64,000 nucleotides of DNA, taken from assembly GCF_000308475.2 (NCBI RefSeq), contig NZ_BAFT02000062.1, positions 1 to 64,000 of the forward strand. The letters run 5' to 3'. The position numbers and the translations under genes are program-made. The notes under the pieces were generated by a model, which saw only the letters and a program-made list of their open reading frames with translations, was not told the DNA's origin and did no database searches. This stretch comes from Nocardia brasiliensis NBRC 14402 (GTDB lineage Bacteria; Actinomycetota; Actinomycetes; Mycobacteriales; Mycobacteriaceae). Below are positions 45,807 through 54,721 of this stretch, in pieces (position 1 is the stretch's first letter; each line of letters opens with the position of its first letter).

Positions 45807-48393
45807 TATCGCCTTCGACACCCTGCCCTCGGCGCGGGAGATCCTGCGGGAGCTCGAGACCGCCGATCGGGAGCCGATCGTCTATCTCATCCGCGGCCGT
45901 TCGCAGACCGGTAAGTCGACCCTGCTCAACGAGATTCGCACCAGGCTGCGGGCCCGCGGCATCCCGCTACAGGACGCGCTGGTCGCCGAGACCGCGGACG
46001 CGACACCCGTCGCGGGCAACGGTTTCAGCACCCGCACGGCCTCGACGCCCCGCCCGGCACTGGTCATCGACAACGCGCACACGCTGAGCCGGTCCGATCT
46101 CGACTTCCTCTGCACCGCCATCGAATCCGGAACCCGCACGGTGGTGCTGGCCACCCAGCAGCGGCCGCACGATCCGCGCCTGCGCGTCCTGGCCGACACC
46201 GTCGCCCGGCGCGGCCGGGTCGTCGAGCTGCGCGCGCTCGGCGTCACCGATATCGCGCCGTTCGCCCGGGAACTCGGCATGATGGTGCCGCGCCAGGTGG
46301 CTCAGCACATCCACCGCCAGACCGACGGCATCCGCGGTGGCGTCGTCGCCGCGCTGAGCGCCGCCTGCTCGGCCCGCTTGGACGCGGGCATCGGCGCGGT
46401 GGACGCCGCCGTCGCCGCGTGGGCCCGTGCCCTGCTGGACAACCTGGAGCCGGATCTGCTGGAGACCCTCGTGGTCGCCACCACGGGCACCGGCTTGGAC
46501 GCCAGCGAGCTCACCGAGGTGCTGGGCGTGGAACCCGTTGCCGCGCAGCACCTCATCGATCGAGCCCGGGCCAGCGCCCTGGTCACCGACGCGGATCTGC
46601 TGCTCACGCCCGCGGTCGGACCGCTGCGCACCCTGCTCGGCGATCGCCGGTTCGTCGGCGTGCAGCGCAAACTGCTCGGCGCGCGGTTGGACGCGGGCCT
46701 GCTGCGCGACCACACCGCGCTGCTGCTGGCCGAATCGGGCGTGCGCGACCCGCGCCTGGCCGAATTCCTCACCACGGCAGCGGAAAAGGCGGGCCGGGAG
46801 GCGGTGCGCTATTACGCGGCGGCCGCGGCGACCGGTGCCGACCCGGACCGTATTGCGCTGCGCTGGGCCGAGGCCGCGGGGCGCAACGGCGACGGCGAGA
46901 CCGCCATGCGCCTGGCCGAACCGGTGCTCGCCCGCCCCGGCGTATCGGGCGCGGAACTCGCCGACGCGGTGCGGATCTGCGCCGCCGTGCTGACCCGGCG
47001 GGGACTGGTCGCCCGTGCGGCACAACTGTATTCGTGGCTCGGCGCGCAGCGGGTCGGCGCGGACTGGGCGGTCGGCGCCACTGTGCTCGCGCTCGCGGGC
47101 GACGTGGCCGGCGCGGCGGAGATGTCCGCCTCGGCGACCCAGTGGCCGCCGACCGAGGCCACCGCGCACGCCCGCTTGATCGCGGGCGCGCTCGCGGACA
47201 CCTTGACCGGGCACGAAACCCCGGACGTAGCACCGCGATCCGCGAATCGCTCCGCCGCGGCGGTCTCCGCGCTCGTGCAGGCCGCGCACGCGGACTCCGG
47301 TGTCGACCGCTTCCTCCCGTGCACCGCGGTATCCATCGCGACGCTGCTGTGCCTCGGCACCGGGGAACCGCGCCGGGCCGGTGACGCACTGCGCCGCGCC
47401 ACGGCCAGCGGCCTGCGCTGCCATCAACTGCAGGTGCTCGCCGCTTGGACGGCGATGCTGGGCGGCGACGAACGCGCCGCGGCCGCCACCGTCGCCACGC
47501 TCGAACACGATTCGCTCGACCCGCGCGACCGGCTGCTCGCGCACGGTGTCGCCGTCGGCCTGGCCCGGCGCACCGGCGACCACGTCGCGCTGGCCCGGGC
47601 CTGGCAGTCCGCGCATCCGATGTTCGACGACGTCGAGACCGACCTGCTCACCCTGCTGCCGATCGGTGAGCTGTGGCTGGCGGGCATCCGGTTACGCGAC
47701 GAACGCCGGATCGCGCCGCTGGTCGACGCCGCGCTCGCGCTGCTGCGCCGGGTGGCCGAACCTCCGGCCTGGGCGAACGCCTTCCACTGGTACGGGGTGC
47801 AGGCCGCGATCCTGCATGAGAGCCCGCAGGAACTGCTGCCGCACGCCAAGGCGTTGAAGGCGGCCGCCGAGGCGGGCGACCGGCACGCCGCGATCCTCGC
47901 CGATGCGGGCCGCACCTGGGTGCTCGTGCTGCGCGGACAGGTCTCGGCGGCGCCGGTGGCGACGGCCGTGGCCGGGCTGAGCGAGATCGGCATGACCTGG
48001 GACGCCGCCCGCCTCGCCAGCGAGGCCGCACTCGGCGCCGCCGATTCGGCCACCGCCACCGCGCTGCTCAAACTGGCCCGTACGGTCCGCGCCGACGCGA
48101 AGCCGCAGGAACCGAGCGTCGCGCCGGCGCAACCCGTGGTGCGGGAGGGCACGCCGCCTGTCCCCGATCCGGCGGTCGGGGAGCCGGCCGCGATCCTCAG
48201 TGAGCGCGAACGCGAAGTCGCCGAACTGGTGTTACTCGGCCTCACCTACCGCGAGATCGGCGCACGTCTGTACATTTCTGCCAAGACCGTGGAGCATCAT
48301 GTCGCCCGTATTCGACGCCGGATCGGTGCGCGGTCCCGATCGGAGCTATTGTCGATGCTCCGTGCCATGGGACACGGCTCACTGCTGGTGTGA
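45799..48393 (+). CDS. IniR-like LuxR-family ATPase transcriptional regulator
   Basis: 864 residues. N-terminal NTPase (STAND/AAA-type) with Walker A GRSQTGKST (33-41) and Walker B-like ALVIDNAHTL, a long helical middle domain, and a C-terminal LuxR helix-turn-helix (about 800-860: LSEREREVAELVLLGLTYREIGARL and SAKTVEHHVARIRRRIG). The mycobacterial counterpart IniR (Rv0339c) activates iniBAC and responds to free trehalose. Start at GTG 45799, with GGAGG 5 bases upstream. Transcribed away from iniBAC, next to its presumed target operon. Confidence 0.82.
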   Translation: MADIAFDTLPSAREILRELETADREPIVYLIRGRSQTGKSTLLNEIRTRLRARGIPLQDALVAETADATPVAGNGFSTRTASTPRPALVIDNAHTLSRSDLDFLCTAIESGTRTVVLATQQRPHDPRLRVLADTVARRGRVVELRALGVTDIAPFARELGMMVPRQVAQHIHRQTDGIRGGVVAALSAACSARLDAGIGAVDAAVAAWARALLDNLEPDLLETLVVATTGTGLDASELTEVLGVEPVAAQHLIDRARASALVTDADLLLTPAVGPLRTLLGDRRFVGVQRKLLGARLDAGLLRDHTALLLAESGVRDPRLAEFLTTAAEKAGREAVRYYAAAAATGADPDRIALRWAEAAGRNGDGETAMRLAEPVLARPGVSGAELADAVRICAAVLTRRGLVARAAQLYSWLGAQRVGADWAVGATVLALAGDVAGAAEMSASATQWPPTEATAHARLIAGALADTLTGHETPDVAPRSANRSAAAVSALVQAAHADSGVDRFLPCTAVSIATLLCLGTGEPRRAGDALRRATASGLRCHQLQVLAAWTAMLGGDERAAAATVATLEHDSLDPRDRLLAHGVAVGLARRTGDHVALARAWQSAHPMFDDVETDLLTLLPIGELWLAGIRLRDERRIAPLVDAALALLRRVAEPPAWANAFHWYGVQAAILHESPQELLPHAKALKAAAEAGDRHAAILADAGRTWVLVLRGQVSAAPVATAVAGLSEIGMTWDAARLASEAALGAADSATATALLKLARTVRADAKPQEPSVAPAQPVVREGTPPVPDPAVGEPAAILSEREREVAELVLLGLTYREIGARLYISAKTVEHHVARIRRRIGARSRSELLSMLRAMGHGSLLV

Positions 48394-48453
48394 TCCAGCA
48401 CTGGTGCACAGAGTGCGGATTCGTCAGCCGGATGCCGAAGCGAGGTACTGAGG

Positions 48454-49566
48454 ATGGCCACAGGGGTGGGCCTGCGCATCGCCGAGGACGAGTGCACGGC
48501 GGCGATCGTCACCGACAGCGGCGATGAGCCGCTGCTCATCGTCCGCGAGTCGGTGCTGTACATGTCCGACGACGGCGACGCCGCACTCGGCGAAGCGCCG
48601 CCGGACGGGAACGCCCACGCGATCACGGGCTTCGTGCGCGCCGTCGGCGATCCGGCCGGTCTCGCGGTCGACGACGGTGAGGCCTACCGGGCCGAAGACC
48701 TCGTCGCGACCGCGTTGTTCTGCCTGATCAACCTCACGGCCGAATATCTCAACGGCGCCGCCGAGTTCTACGCCACGCATCCGGGCGACTGGCCCCGCGA
48801 ATACATCCAGGCACTGCGGGACGCGCTGGACTACCTGGGACTGCGTTCGGTGCTGCTGGTCAGCGAGGCCGAGCTGCCGAGCGCGGGGATCGCGGAGCCG
48901 GGCGGCACGTACGCCTACGACGCGGCCCGCGCCGCGCTGGCCGCGGTGTTGTCCACGCCCGCGGGCAGCACGCCGCCCGATCCGACGCACGCCGAGAACT
49001 CGACGGTGGACACCGTGATCATTCCGGCGGTGCCCGCGTCCGAGGCGCAGCCGCAGGCGTATTCGGCGGCCATCCCGCTGGCCGAGCCGCTGCCGACGAC
49101 CGAGGCCGCGGAGCCGGAACAGCAAACCGAGCCCAAGCAGCCGGAGCCGAAGAAGGACCGCAAGCAGCTGCCGCTGCTGATCGGGGCCGCGGCGCTGATC
49201 GGGCTCGTGCTCGGCGGCTTCGCGGTGGCCGTGCTGTTCCGCGAGGAGAGCGACACTCCGGTGCCGCCGCTGCGCGACGCCAAATCCGATCAGGTGACGG
49301 TGAGCCCGACCCCGGCCGCGCCGCCGGTCAACTTCCCGACCGTGCCGTCCACCCCGCCGACCACCGAGCCGCCGGTGACCACCACCGCGACCACACCGCC
49401 GGAAACGAGCGAGCCGCCGCCTCCGCCACCCCCGCCGCCGACCACCGAACCGCCGACGACCACGCCGACGCCGACGACGCGCCCGAAGCCGTCGAAGTCC
49501 TCGCCGTTCCAGCCGTTGCCGGAGATCCCGTCCATCCCTGGCCTGCAGATACCGGGCAGTCGGTGA
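48454..49566 (+). CDS. Membrane protein with shortened Hsp70-like N-lobe and Pro/Thr-rich tail
   Basis: 370 residues. The first 150 residues align with the Hsp70-like protein two genes upstream (VRAVGDPAGLAVDDGEAYRAEDLVATALF against LARVGDPVDMLAEDGTAHSAADLVAAAVT; ATHPGDWP against ACHPAWWS) but stop before the phosphate-2 and adenosine regions, so it cannot be a complete ATPase. A Glu/Pro/Lys linker, one membrane helix (about 240-262) and a Pro/Thr tail with eight or more consecutive prolines follow. Located after the IniR-like gene on the same strand. Possibly a partner of the fuller Hsp70-like protein. Confidence 0.75.
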   Translation: MATGVGLRIAEDECTAAIVTDSGDEPLLIVRESVLYMSDDGDAALGEAPPDGNAHAITGFVRAVGDPAGLAVDDGEAYRAEDLVATALFCLINLTAEYLNGAAEFYATHPGDWPREYIQALRDALDYLGLRSVLLVSEAELPSAGIAEPGGTYAYDAARAALAAVLSTPAGSTPPDPTHAENSTVDTVIIPAVPASEAQPQAYSAAIPLAEPLPTTEAAEPEQQTEPKQPEPKKDRKQLPLLIGAAALIGLVLGGFAVAVLFREESDTPVPPLRDAKSDQVTVSPTPAAPPVNFPTVPSTPPTTEPPVTTTATTPPETSEPPPPPPPPPTTEPPTTTPTPTTRPKPSKSSPFQPLPEIPSIPGLQIPGSR

Positions 49567-49731
49567 TTAGTAGAGCCCTTCCCCGGTTTGTGCCTTAAAG
49601 TGATGCGCTGACCGGTGTTGTCGGATGAATTCCCGGCGCTCGGTCTGTTGCTGGAGGACGACTGTGAGCCAACGGATTCCAGGCCCGTTGCCGCGGATTT
49701 AGCTGGCACTTGCGTGCCACGAAGGGATTTC

Positions 49732-51087
49732 ATGCGCAAGTTGGTGGCGCGCCGCGCCGCGGTCAAAGCTGTCGCTATCGCTTCGACCGTTTTCCTCGCT
49801 CCCTTGCTCGGCACGACCACCGCCGCGGCGGCGCCGGCGACCCCCGCGCAGCTCACCGCCGATACGCTGCCGCCCGAACTGGCGCAGGCCATCGCGCGCG
49901 ACCTGAAGATGACGCCGACCGAATACCTGGACCGGGCCGCCCGCGCACAGCAGTTGCGCGATTACGCCCGCGACTTCCGCTCCGAGCGTCCCGAGGCGTT
50001 CGCGGGCGCGTGGATCGGCACCGACGGCAAGCCCATCGTCGCGGTCACCTCGCTCGACGCTGCCAAGATCGCCTCCGCCGACGGCTACCAGACCAGGCTC
50101 GCCCCCGTCTCCGCGGACGGACTGGAGGGCTCGCTGATGCAGCTGAACCAGTGGATCACCAGCCTGCCCCGGGAGATCTCGACCGCGATCAACTCGGTCG
50201 CCATCGACTTCCTCAACAGCCAGCTGGTGCTCAGCGTCGCCAACACCCCCGCGGGCCACCTGCTGAACCTGCCGACCCTGATCGCCAACGTCAAGGTCAT
50301 CCTCTCCCCCGGCAGCGGCGGCGCGGTGGAGCGGCGGCCAATGGGTGGCGACACCTACATCAGCGCCCCGATCCCGCTCAGTGACGCCTCGCTGAAGGGC
50401 GTCGACGTCTGCTCGTTCGGCTTCAACAGCGTCGACGCGGCCGGCAACGCGCTGAACATCAGTGCGGGACACTGCGATCCGAACGTCGGCAAGGACAGCC
50501 AAGCGGCCACCGTCTACTTCCCCAACGTCAAGGACATCCCGGCCAGCCCCGAGCTCGGCACGTTCGTCCAGGCGAAGCTGGGCGGGCAGAGCGCACTGGA
50601 CTACTCGGTGATCAAGCTGAACGAGCGCGCCGTCCGCGCCGGCATGGACCAGCCGACCGTGCGCGGCGCCAACGGCACCACGCTGTCGATCACCGGCACC
50701 GCCGATCCGATCACCGGCGCGCCGGTGTGCAAGACCGGGCAGTCCTCCACCTTCACCTGTGGCTTCGTGGTGGCCGACCGGGTCGAGACCCAGCTCTACA
50801 CCGCGGAGGGCGAGAGCAAGGTCGTGCGCGGCTTCGCCAGCTCGGCCTGCACCCTCGGCGGGGACAGCGGCGGCGCGATCGTGTCCGGCACGCTCGCCCT
50901 CGGCATCACCAGCGGCTCCAACGCGGCCGAGGCCCCCGATTGCAACGAGGCCAATATCGCGCTGGCGCAGTACGGCGGCACCGCCAGCCTCGGCATTCCG
51001 ATCCGGCCGATCCTGGCCGATATCGACGCCTCGTCCGGCGGCGGCGTCGGCAGCGGCATCTCGGTGCGAACCCGAGGCTCGGTATAA
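49732..51087 (+). CDS. Secreted chymotrypsin-fold serine protease (S1, streptogrisin/alpha-lytic type)
   Basis: 451 residues. A signal peptide (about 1-35), a pro-region (about 40-200) and a protease domain with triad H247 (NISAGHC), D290 (ALDYSVI) and S379 (LGGDSGG). Cysteines around the active site suggest disulfides. The pro-region resembles those of alpha-lytic proteases and is probably removed on maturation. ATG at 49732 with GAAGGGA upstream is the start; upstream frame extensions lack signal-peptide character. A paralogue follows after 36 bases. Substrates unknown. Confidence 0.88.
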   Translation: MRKLVARRAAVKAVAIASTVFLAPLLGTTTAAAAPATPAQLTADTLPPELAQAIARDLKMTPTEYLDRAARAQQLRDYARDFRSERPEAFAGAWIGTDGKPIVAVTSLDAAKIASADGYQTRLAPVSADGLEGSLMQLNQWITSLPREISTAINSVAIDFLNSQLVLSVANTPAGHLLNLPTLIANVKVILSPGSGGAVERRPMGGDTYISAPIPLSDASLKGVDVCSFGFNSVDAAGNALNISAGHCDPNVGKDSQAATVYFPNVKDIPASPELGTFVQAKLGGQSALDYSVIKLNERAVRAGMDQPTVRGANGTTLSITGTADPITGAPVCKTGQSSTFTCGFVVADRVETQLYTAEGESKVVRGFASSACTLGGDSGGAIVSGTLALGITSGSNAAEAPDCNEANIALAQYGGTASLGIPIRPILADIDASSGGGVGSGISVRTRGSV

Positions 51088-51123
51088 GTAGGCATAGCGG
51101 GCTCGAGCCCATATAGTCTGGGC

Positions 51124-52449
51124 ATGCTCCTGCCACGTATAGGTCCTCTCCGATCAGCTGCGCGACAGACCCGGGTCCGAAAATCAGTGATCGCCGCTTC
51201 GGCGGCGATACTGCTGTTCGGACCGACGGCAGTAGCGTCTGCACAACCCGATCCCGCGCCGAATCTGCCCGCAGAGCTCGTCAGCGCGATCGCGCGTGAT
51301 CTGAAGATCTCGCCGGAGGAGTACCTGCACCGCGCCGACGTGGCCCAGCAGGTCGCCGCGTTCGCCACCACCGCCCAGCGGCAGTACCCCGCCGTGTTCG
51401 GCGGCTCGTGGCTCGACGAGGGCGGCAAGGCGGTCGTGGCACTGGCGCAGGGGCCGGGTGCCGACGAAGCCCGAAAGGCCGCGGAGTCAGCCGGTTTCGA
51501 GGTGCGCAACGTGGCCAAGAGCGAGACCGCGCTGCGTGGTGAGAAGAGCGCGTTCGAGCGGTGGCTGGAGGGCCAGCCCGAGGCGGTCTCCTCGCTGGTG
51601 CGCGGCGTCGTGGTGGACACGATCAACAACAGCATCGCGGTGCGCGTCGACAAGATCGGCCTGCCGATGCCGAACTTCATCGACCCGGCCCGGGTCATCG
51701 TGATGGCCCCGCCGGTGGCCGGTGAGCAGGCGACGCTGCCGCAGGCGAGCGAAATCGCCGGTGCCGGAACCGGTGTGCTGGCCGGCGGCGACGGCTACGC
51801 CTCGGTCGCGGGCCGCACCTCGCTGCGCTGCTCGCTCGGCTTCAACGGCACCGACCGCAACGGCAACATCGTGAATGTCACTGCGGGCCACTGCAACCCG
51901 GATCTGCCGTCGGCGGGCAACGACAACGCCGCGCGGATCCACGAGCTCAACGGCGACCGGCTCGGCACCGAGCTCGGCCGGTTCCAGAAGTCGGTGCTCG
52001 GCGAGCAGGACTACTCGATCGTGCGGATCGCCGATCAGTCCCGGGATCGCTTCAGCAACAACGAGGTCCGGGTGCCCGGCGCCGCGTCCATCCGGATCGA
52101 AGGCGTCGCCACCCCGGTCGTCGGCGCGCCGGTCTGCAAGTCCGGTTCGCGGACCGGCTTCAGCTGTGGCGTGGTGAACGCGGTCGACCAGACCGTGCAG
52201 GTGGGCGAGCGCGAGCTGACCCAGGCGTTCTCGGCCAACATCTGCGCGCTGCCCGGCGACAGCGGCGGCCCGATCGTGACCGGCCGTCTGGCGCTCGGCA
52301 TCTCCAGCGCGTCGTCGGTGGCCGACTACCCGATCTGCGAGATCCCCAACCTGATCGGCGCCCTCACCGGCAACGCACCGCAGCTGTTCGCGCAGCCGGT
52401 GCACGTGGTGCTCTCGGACAACCCCGGTCTGAAGCTGCGCACCAACTAG
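51124..52449 (+). CDS. Second secreted S1 serine protease, tandem paralogue
   Basis: 441 residues with the same layout: signal peptide (about 1-40), pro-region with SAIARDLKISPEEYLHRADVAQ parallel to the first gene's AIARDLKMTPTEYLDRAARAQ, and triad H256 (VTAGHC), D296 (EQDYSIV) and S380 (LPGDSGG). The two mature domains differ in loops (for example SGSRTGFSCGVV against TGQSSTFTCGFV), suggesting distinct specificities. A terminator follows 14 bases after the stop, so the pair is probably one transcript. Confidence 0.88.
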   Translation: MLLPRIGPLRSAARQTRVRKSVIAASAAILLFGPTAVASAQPDPAPNLPAELVSAIARDLKISPEEYLHRADVAQQVAAFATTAQRQYPAVFGGSWLDEGGKAVVALAQGPGADEARKAAESAGFEVRNVAKSETALRGEKSAFERWLEGQPEAVSSLVRGVVVDTINNSIAVRVDKIGLPMPNFIDPARVIVMAPPVAGEQATLPQASEIAGAGTGVLAGGDGYASVAGRTSLRCSLGFNGTDRNGNIVNVTAGHCNPDLPSAGNDNAARIHELNGDRLGTELGRFQKSVLGEQDYSIVRIADQSRDRFSNNEVRVPGAASIRIEGVATPVVGAPVCKSGSRTGFSCGVVNAVDQTVQVGERELTQAFSANICALPGDSGGPIVTGRLALGISSASSVADYPICEIPNLIGALTGNAPQLFAQPVHVVLSDNPGLKLRTN

Positions 52450-52462
52450 CTTCCCCCGACGG

Positions 52463-52495
52463 AAAGGCCGGCCGCGTGCGCGCGGGCGGCCTTTT
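52463..52495 (+). terminator. Rho-independent terminator after protease pair
   Basis: AAAGGCCG and CGGCCTTTT form a GC-rich stem closed by A/T pairs with an inner hairpin-prone loop, and a T-run follows. It ends the two-protease transcription unit. Confidence 0.8.
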
Positions 52496-52588
52496 CGCTG
52501 TCTCGGGCACCTTTCCACTGGCCTTGCGGGCCCGTTCCGGCGGCGAATGCGGTGCTGCGTCCGGCACCGTTGCGGCATCCTGGACTGC

Positions 52589-53488
52589 ATGTGTTTGGTG
52601 TTGATCGGCTGGCGCGCCCATCCGGAGTATCGGTTGATCGTCGCGGCCAACCGGGACGAGTTCTATACCCGGCCGACCGAGTCCATGCGCTGGTGGCCGG
52701 AGCTGCCCGGCCTGCTCGCGGGCCGTGACCTCGGCGCGAAGAACAAGTCCGCGGGCGATCCGCCCGGCACCTGGCTCGGCGCGGCCGCGCCGGATCAGCA
52801 GGAGCCGCTGCGACCCAGCCGATTCGCGACCGTGACCAATGTGCGCAACCCGAGAGACGAGCGCACCGACGCGCGTTCGCGCGGCGCGCTGCTGATGGAT
52901 TTCCTGCGGGGCTCGTCGCAGCGGCGGTCCGGCGCCGACTTCCCCGGCCCGGAGAAGTACGTCCTCGACGTCGCGGCCGCGCCCGACGACTACAACGGCT
53001 ACAACCTGGTGGTGTCGGACCTGGACGCGCTGTGGTGGCATTCGAACCGCAGCGCGGCGCCGCCGCAGGAACTCACGCCCGGCTTCCACGGCCTCTCCAA
53101 CGCCCCGTTCGTCAGCTCGGTAGGGCCGAACCCACAGGACACGGATTTGACCGCCCCACAGCCCATCTGGCCCAAGGTACGCAGTGGCGTAGCCGACCTG
53201 CGGGCCGTGGTGGCGTCCGAGCCGGGCGCGGTGGCGCGCTATTTCGAGGTGCTCGCGGACCGCACCCGCGCCGCGGACGCGGACCTGCCGGACACCGGCG
53301 TACCGAAGCGGATGGAGCGCAGGCTGTCGTCCCGGTTCATCGCCGACGGCGTGCACGGCACCCGCGCGAGCACGGTGCTGCTGGTGCGGGAGGACGGCTC
53401 GTTCGAGATGGCGGAGCGGACCTTCGGGCGGTTCGGGCGACCGAAGGGCACGGTGTCGATGCGCGGCACGCTGGAAATGCCCGCCTGA
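52589..53488 (+). CDS. NRDE/TANGO2-family protein
   Basis: 299 residues beginning MCLVLIGWRAHPEYRLIVAANRDEFYTRPT, the NRDE motif with the conserved Cys2 that after Met removal could act as an N-terminal nucleophile. Later conserved segments are FATVTNVRNP, GYNLVVSDL and HGLSNAPF. TANGO2 homologues have been linked to haem trafficking and lipid metabolism; in bacteria the role is unsettled. ATG at 52589 is the start from family alignment. It converges on the secreted protein gene across a strong hairpin. Confidence 0.9.
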   Translation: MCLVLIGWRAHPEYRLIVAANRDEFYTRPTESMRWWPELPGLLAGRDLGAKNKSAGDPPGTWLGAAAPDQQEPLRPSRFATVTNVRNPRDERTDARSRGALLMDFLRGSSQRRSGADFPGPEKYVLDVAAAPDDYNGYNLVVSDLDALWWHSNRSAAPPQELTPGFHGLSNAPFVSSVGPNPQDTDLTAPQPIWPKVRSGVADLRAVVASEPGAVARYFEVLADRTRAADADLPDTGVPKRMERRLSSRFIADGVHGTRASTVLLVREDGSFEMAERTFGRFGRPKGTVSMRGTLEMPA

Positions 53489-53493
53489 AACGA

Positions 53494-53531
53494 CGACTCG
53501 GCCCGCCCTCCGAAGAGAGCGGGCCGAGTCG
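53494..53531. terminator. Bidirectional hairpin terminator
   Basis: CGACTCGGCCCGC pairs perfectly over 13 bases with GCGGGCCGAGTCG, with a loop of about 12 bases, in the gap between convergent genes. No T-run, but very stable. Confidence 0.7.
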
Positions 53532-53547
53532 ATGGAACCGAAAGAAC

Positions 53548-54267
53548 TTACTTCACCGGCTGCGGCTTGTCCGCCCACTGGGTGGTGCCGTCCGGCGCCT
53601 GAATGGTGTTGATCAGCTCGAGGCCGGCGGCGACCAGCGCCGGGCCACCGACGATGATGGTGCCCAGGATGCCGCCGATACCGGCGCCCACCGGGATGCC
53701 GAGCAGGCCGCCGACACCGAAGATCGGCAGGCCGAGGAAGAAGCCGACGACAGCGCCGATCGCGGTGCCGATGAAGCCACCGATCGCGGTCGCGATACCG
53801 AACTTGCTGGCGAACTCGTTCTGCGCCCGCTGGTTCTCGATCGGCGAGGCGATGTCCTGCGCCACGGACGGACGCGCGGCCACCGGCTTGCCGGTGACGA
53901 CGAGGCCCTCGGGCTTCTGCGGGGTGATCTCGAGGACGGTGCCGTCCTTCTTCACCTCGGTCTTGACCGGGACGAGGGTGCCGTCGACGTCGACCTCGAG
54001 CGGGAACGAAACAAGGGTGTTGCCCTGACCGTCACGCACGTTGGCAACACTGAGCTTGGGATCTTCGGCGGTCGCTCCGTCCTGCTCGGTAACCGAGAAG
54101 GTGCCCCCCTTGAGCGACGCGACAACCGTCTTGTCGACCAGCTTGACGGAGTAGTTGATGCCGGAGTCTGCCGGTGCGGCGACAGGCTCGGCATGCGCGG
54201 TCCCGAGACCGATGGTCATCGCGCCGATGACCAACGCGGCACCCGCGGTGGTTCTGCGGAGGTTCAT
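53548..54267 (-). CDS. Secreted protein with C-terminal glycine-zipper segment
   Basis: 239 residues. Signal peptide about 1-26 (MNLRRTTAGAALVIGAM, cleavage after AHA). A beta-rich domain of about 110 residues follows (VKLVDKTVVASLKGGTFSV, VKTEVKKDGTVLEITPQKP), then a linker and a hydrophobic Gly-rich C-terminal region (about 150-215) with repeated GxxxG-type spacing (IGGFIGTAIGAVVGFFLG, GGLLGIPVGAGIGGILG). Such glycine zippers can insert into membranes or pack as helical hairpins. The whole form is common in Nocardia as an uncharacterised protein. No functional assignment. Confidence 0.75.
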   Translation of the reverse strand: MNLRRTTAGAALVIGAMTIGLGTAHAEPVAAPADSGINYSVKLVDKTVVASLKGGTFSVTEQDGATAEDPKLSVANVRDGQGNTLVSFPLEVDVDGTLVPVKTEVKKDGTVLEITPQKPEGLVVTGKPVAARPSVAQDIASPIENQRAQNEFASKFGIATAIGGFIGTAIGAVVGFFLGLPIFGVGGLLGIPVGAGIGGILGTIIVGGPALVAAGLELINTIQAPDGTTQWADKPQPVK

Positions 54268-54721
54268 TCAGTTTCCAATCCATCATCAGGTCGTCTACCG
54301 GCCGATCTGCGTCACGCGAGAGCTCTTCATCAAATCCGGGCGGTCGCCCCGGATCCTCCCCGAGCAGTGCGGAGACGGGCACAGCAGACAGAACGTCGTG
54401 AGCGTAATCGAACGGCCGCTCAGATGCGAGATGCATTACGCGCCTTGCGGACTAAGCCTGACCTTAGCGACAGAACCGATTCGCTCGACGTTTACGGTGG
54501 TGATCACCCGAACATGCAGTTGGATTGGCAACCCTTTTGTGACGTTCATCACAGGTAAATTCTGCGTCAAGCCCCAGGAAGATGGGGCATAGCTCAGGTG
54601 CCGATCGTACGGTAGACAGTGGTTGTTACCGGTGGGTAACTTACCGCCGGTTAGGATACGAGCCAACCGGGGCGGCCGAACTGCCCCCGCTCGTGTTGCC
54701 TCTCTAGAGAAAGGTCGCGAC
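54268..54721. other. Divergent region before etfD with palindromic operator candidate
   Basis: A 454-base gap between a secreted-protein gene and etfD. Near its right end is the perfect 16-base palindrome GTTACC-GGTG-GGTAAC (54625-54640), followed at 54641 by TTACCGCCGGTTA, a near-repeat. A -10-like TAGGAT lies at 54652-54657, so a regulator bound there would affect etfD transcription. The etfD ribosome site (AGAAAGG) lies at about 54707-54713. No gene was found in the left 300 bases. Confidence 0.55.
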
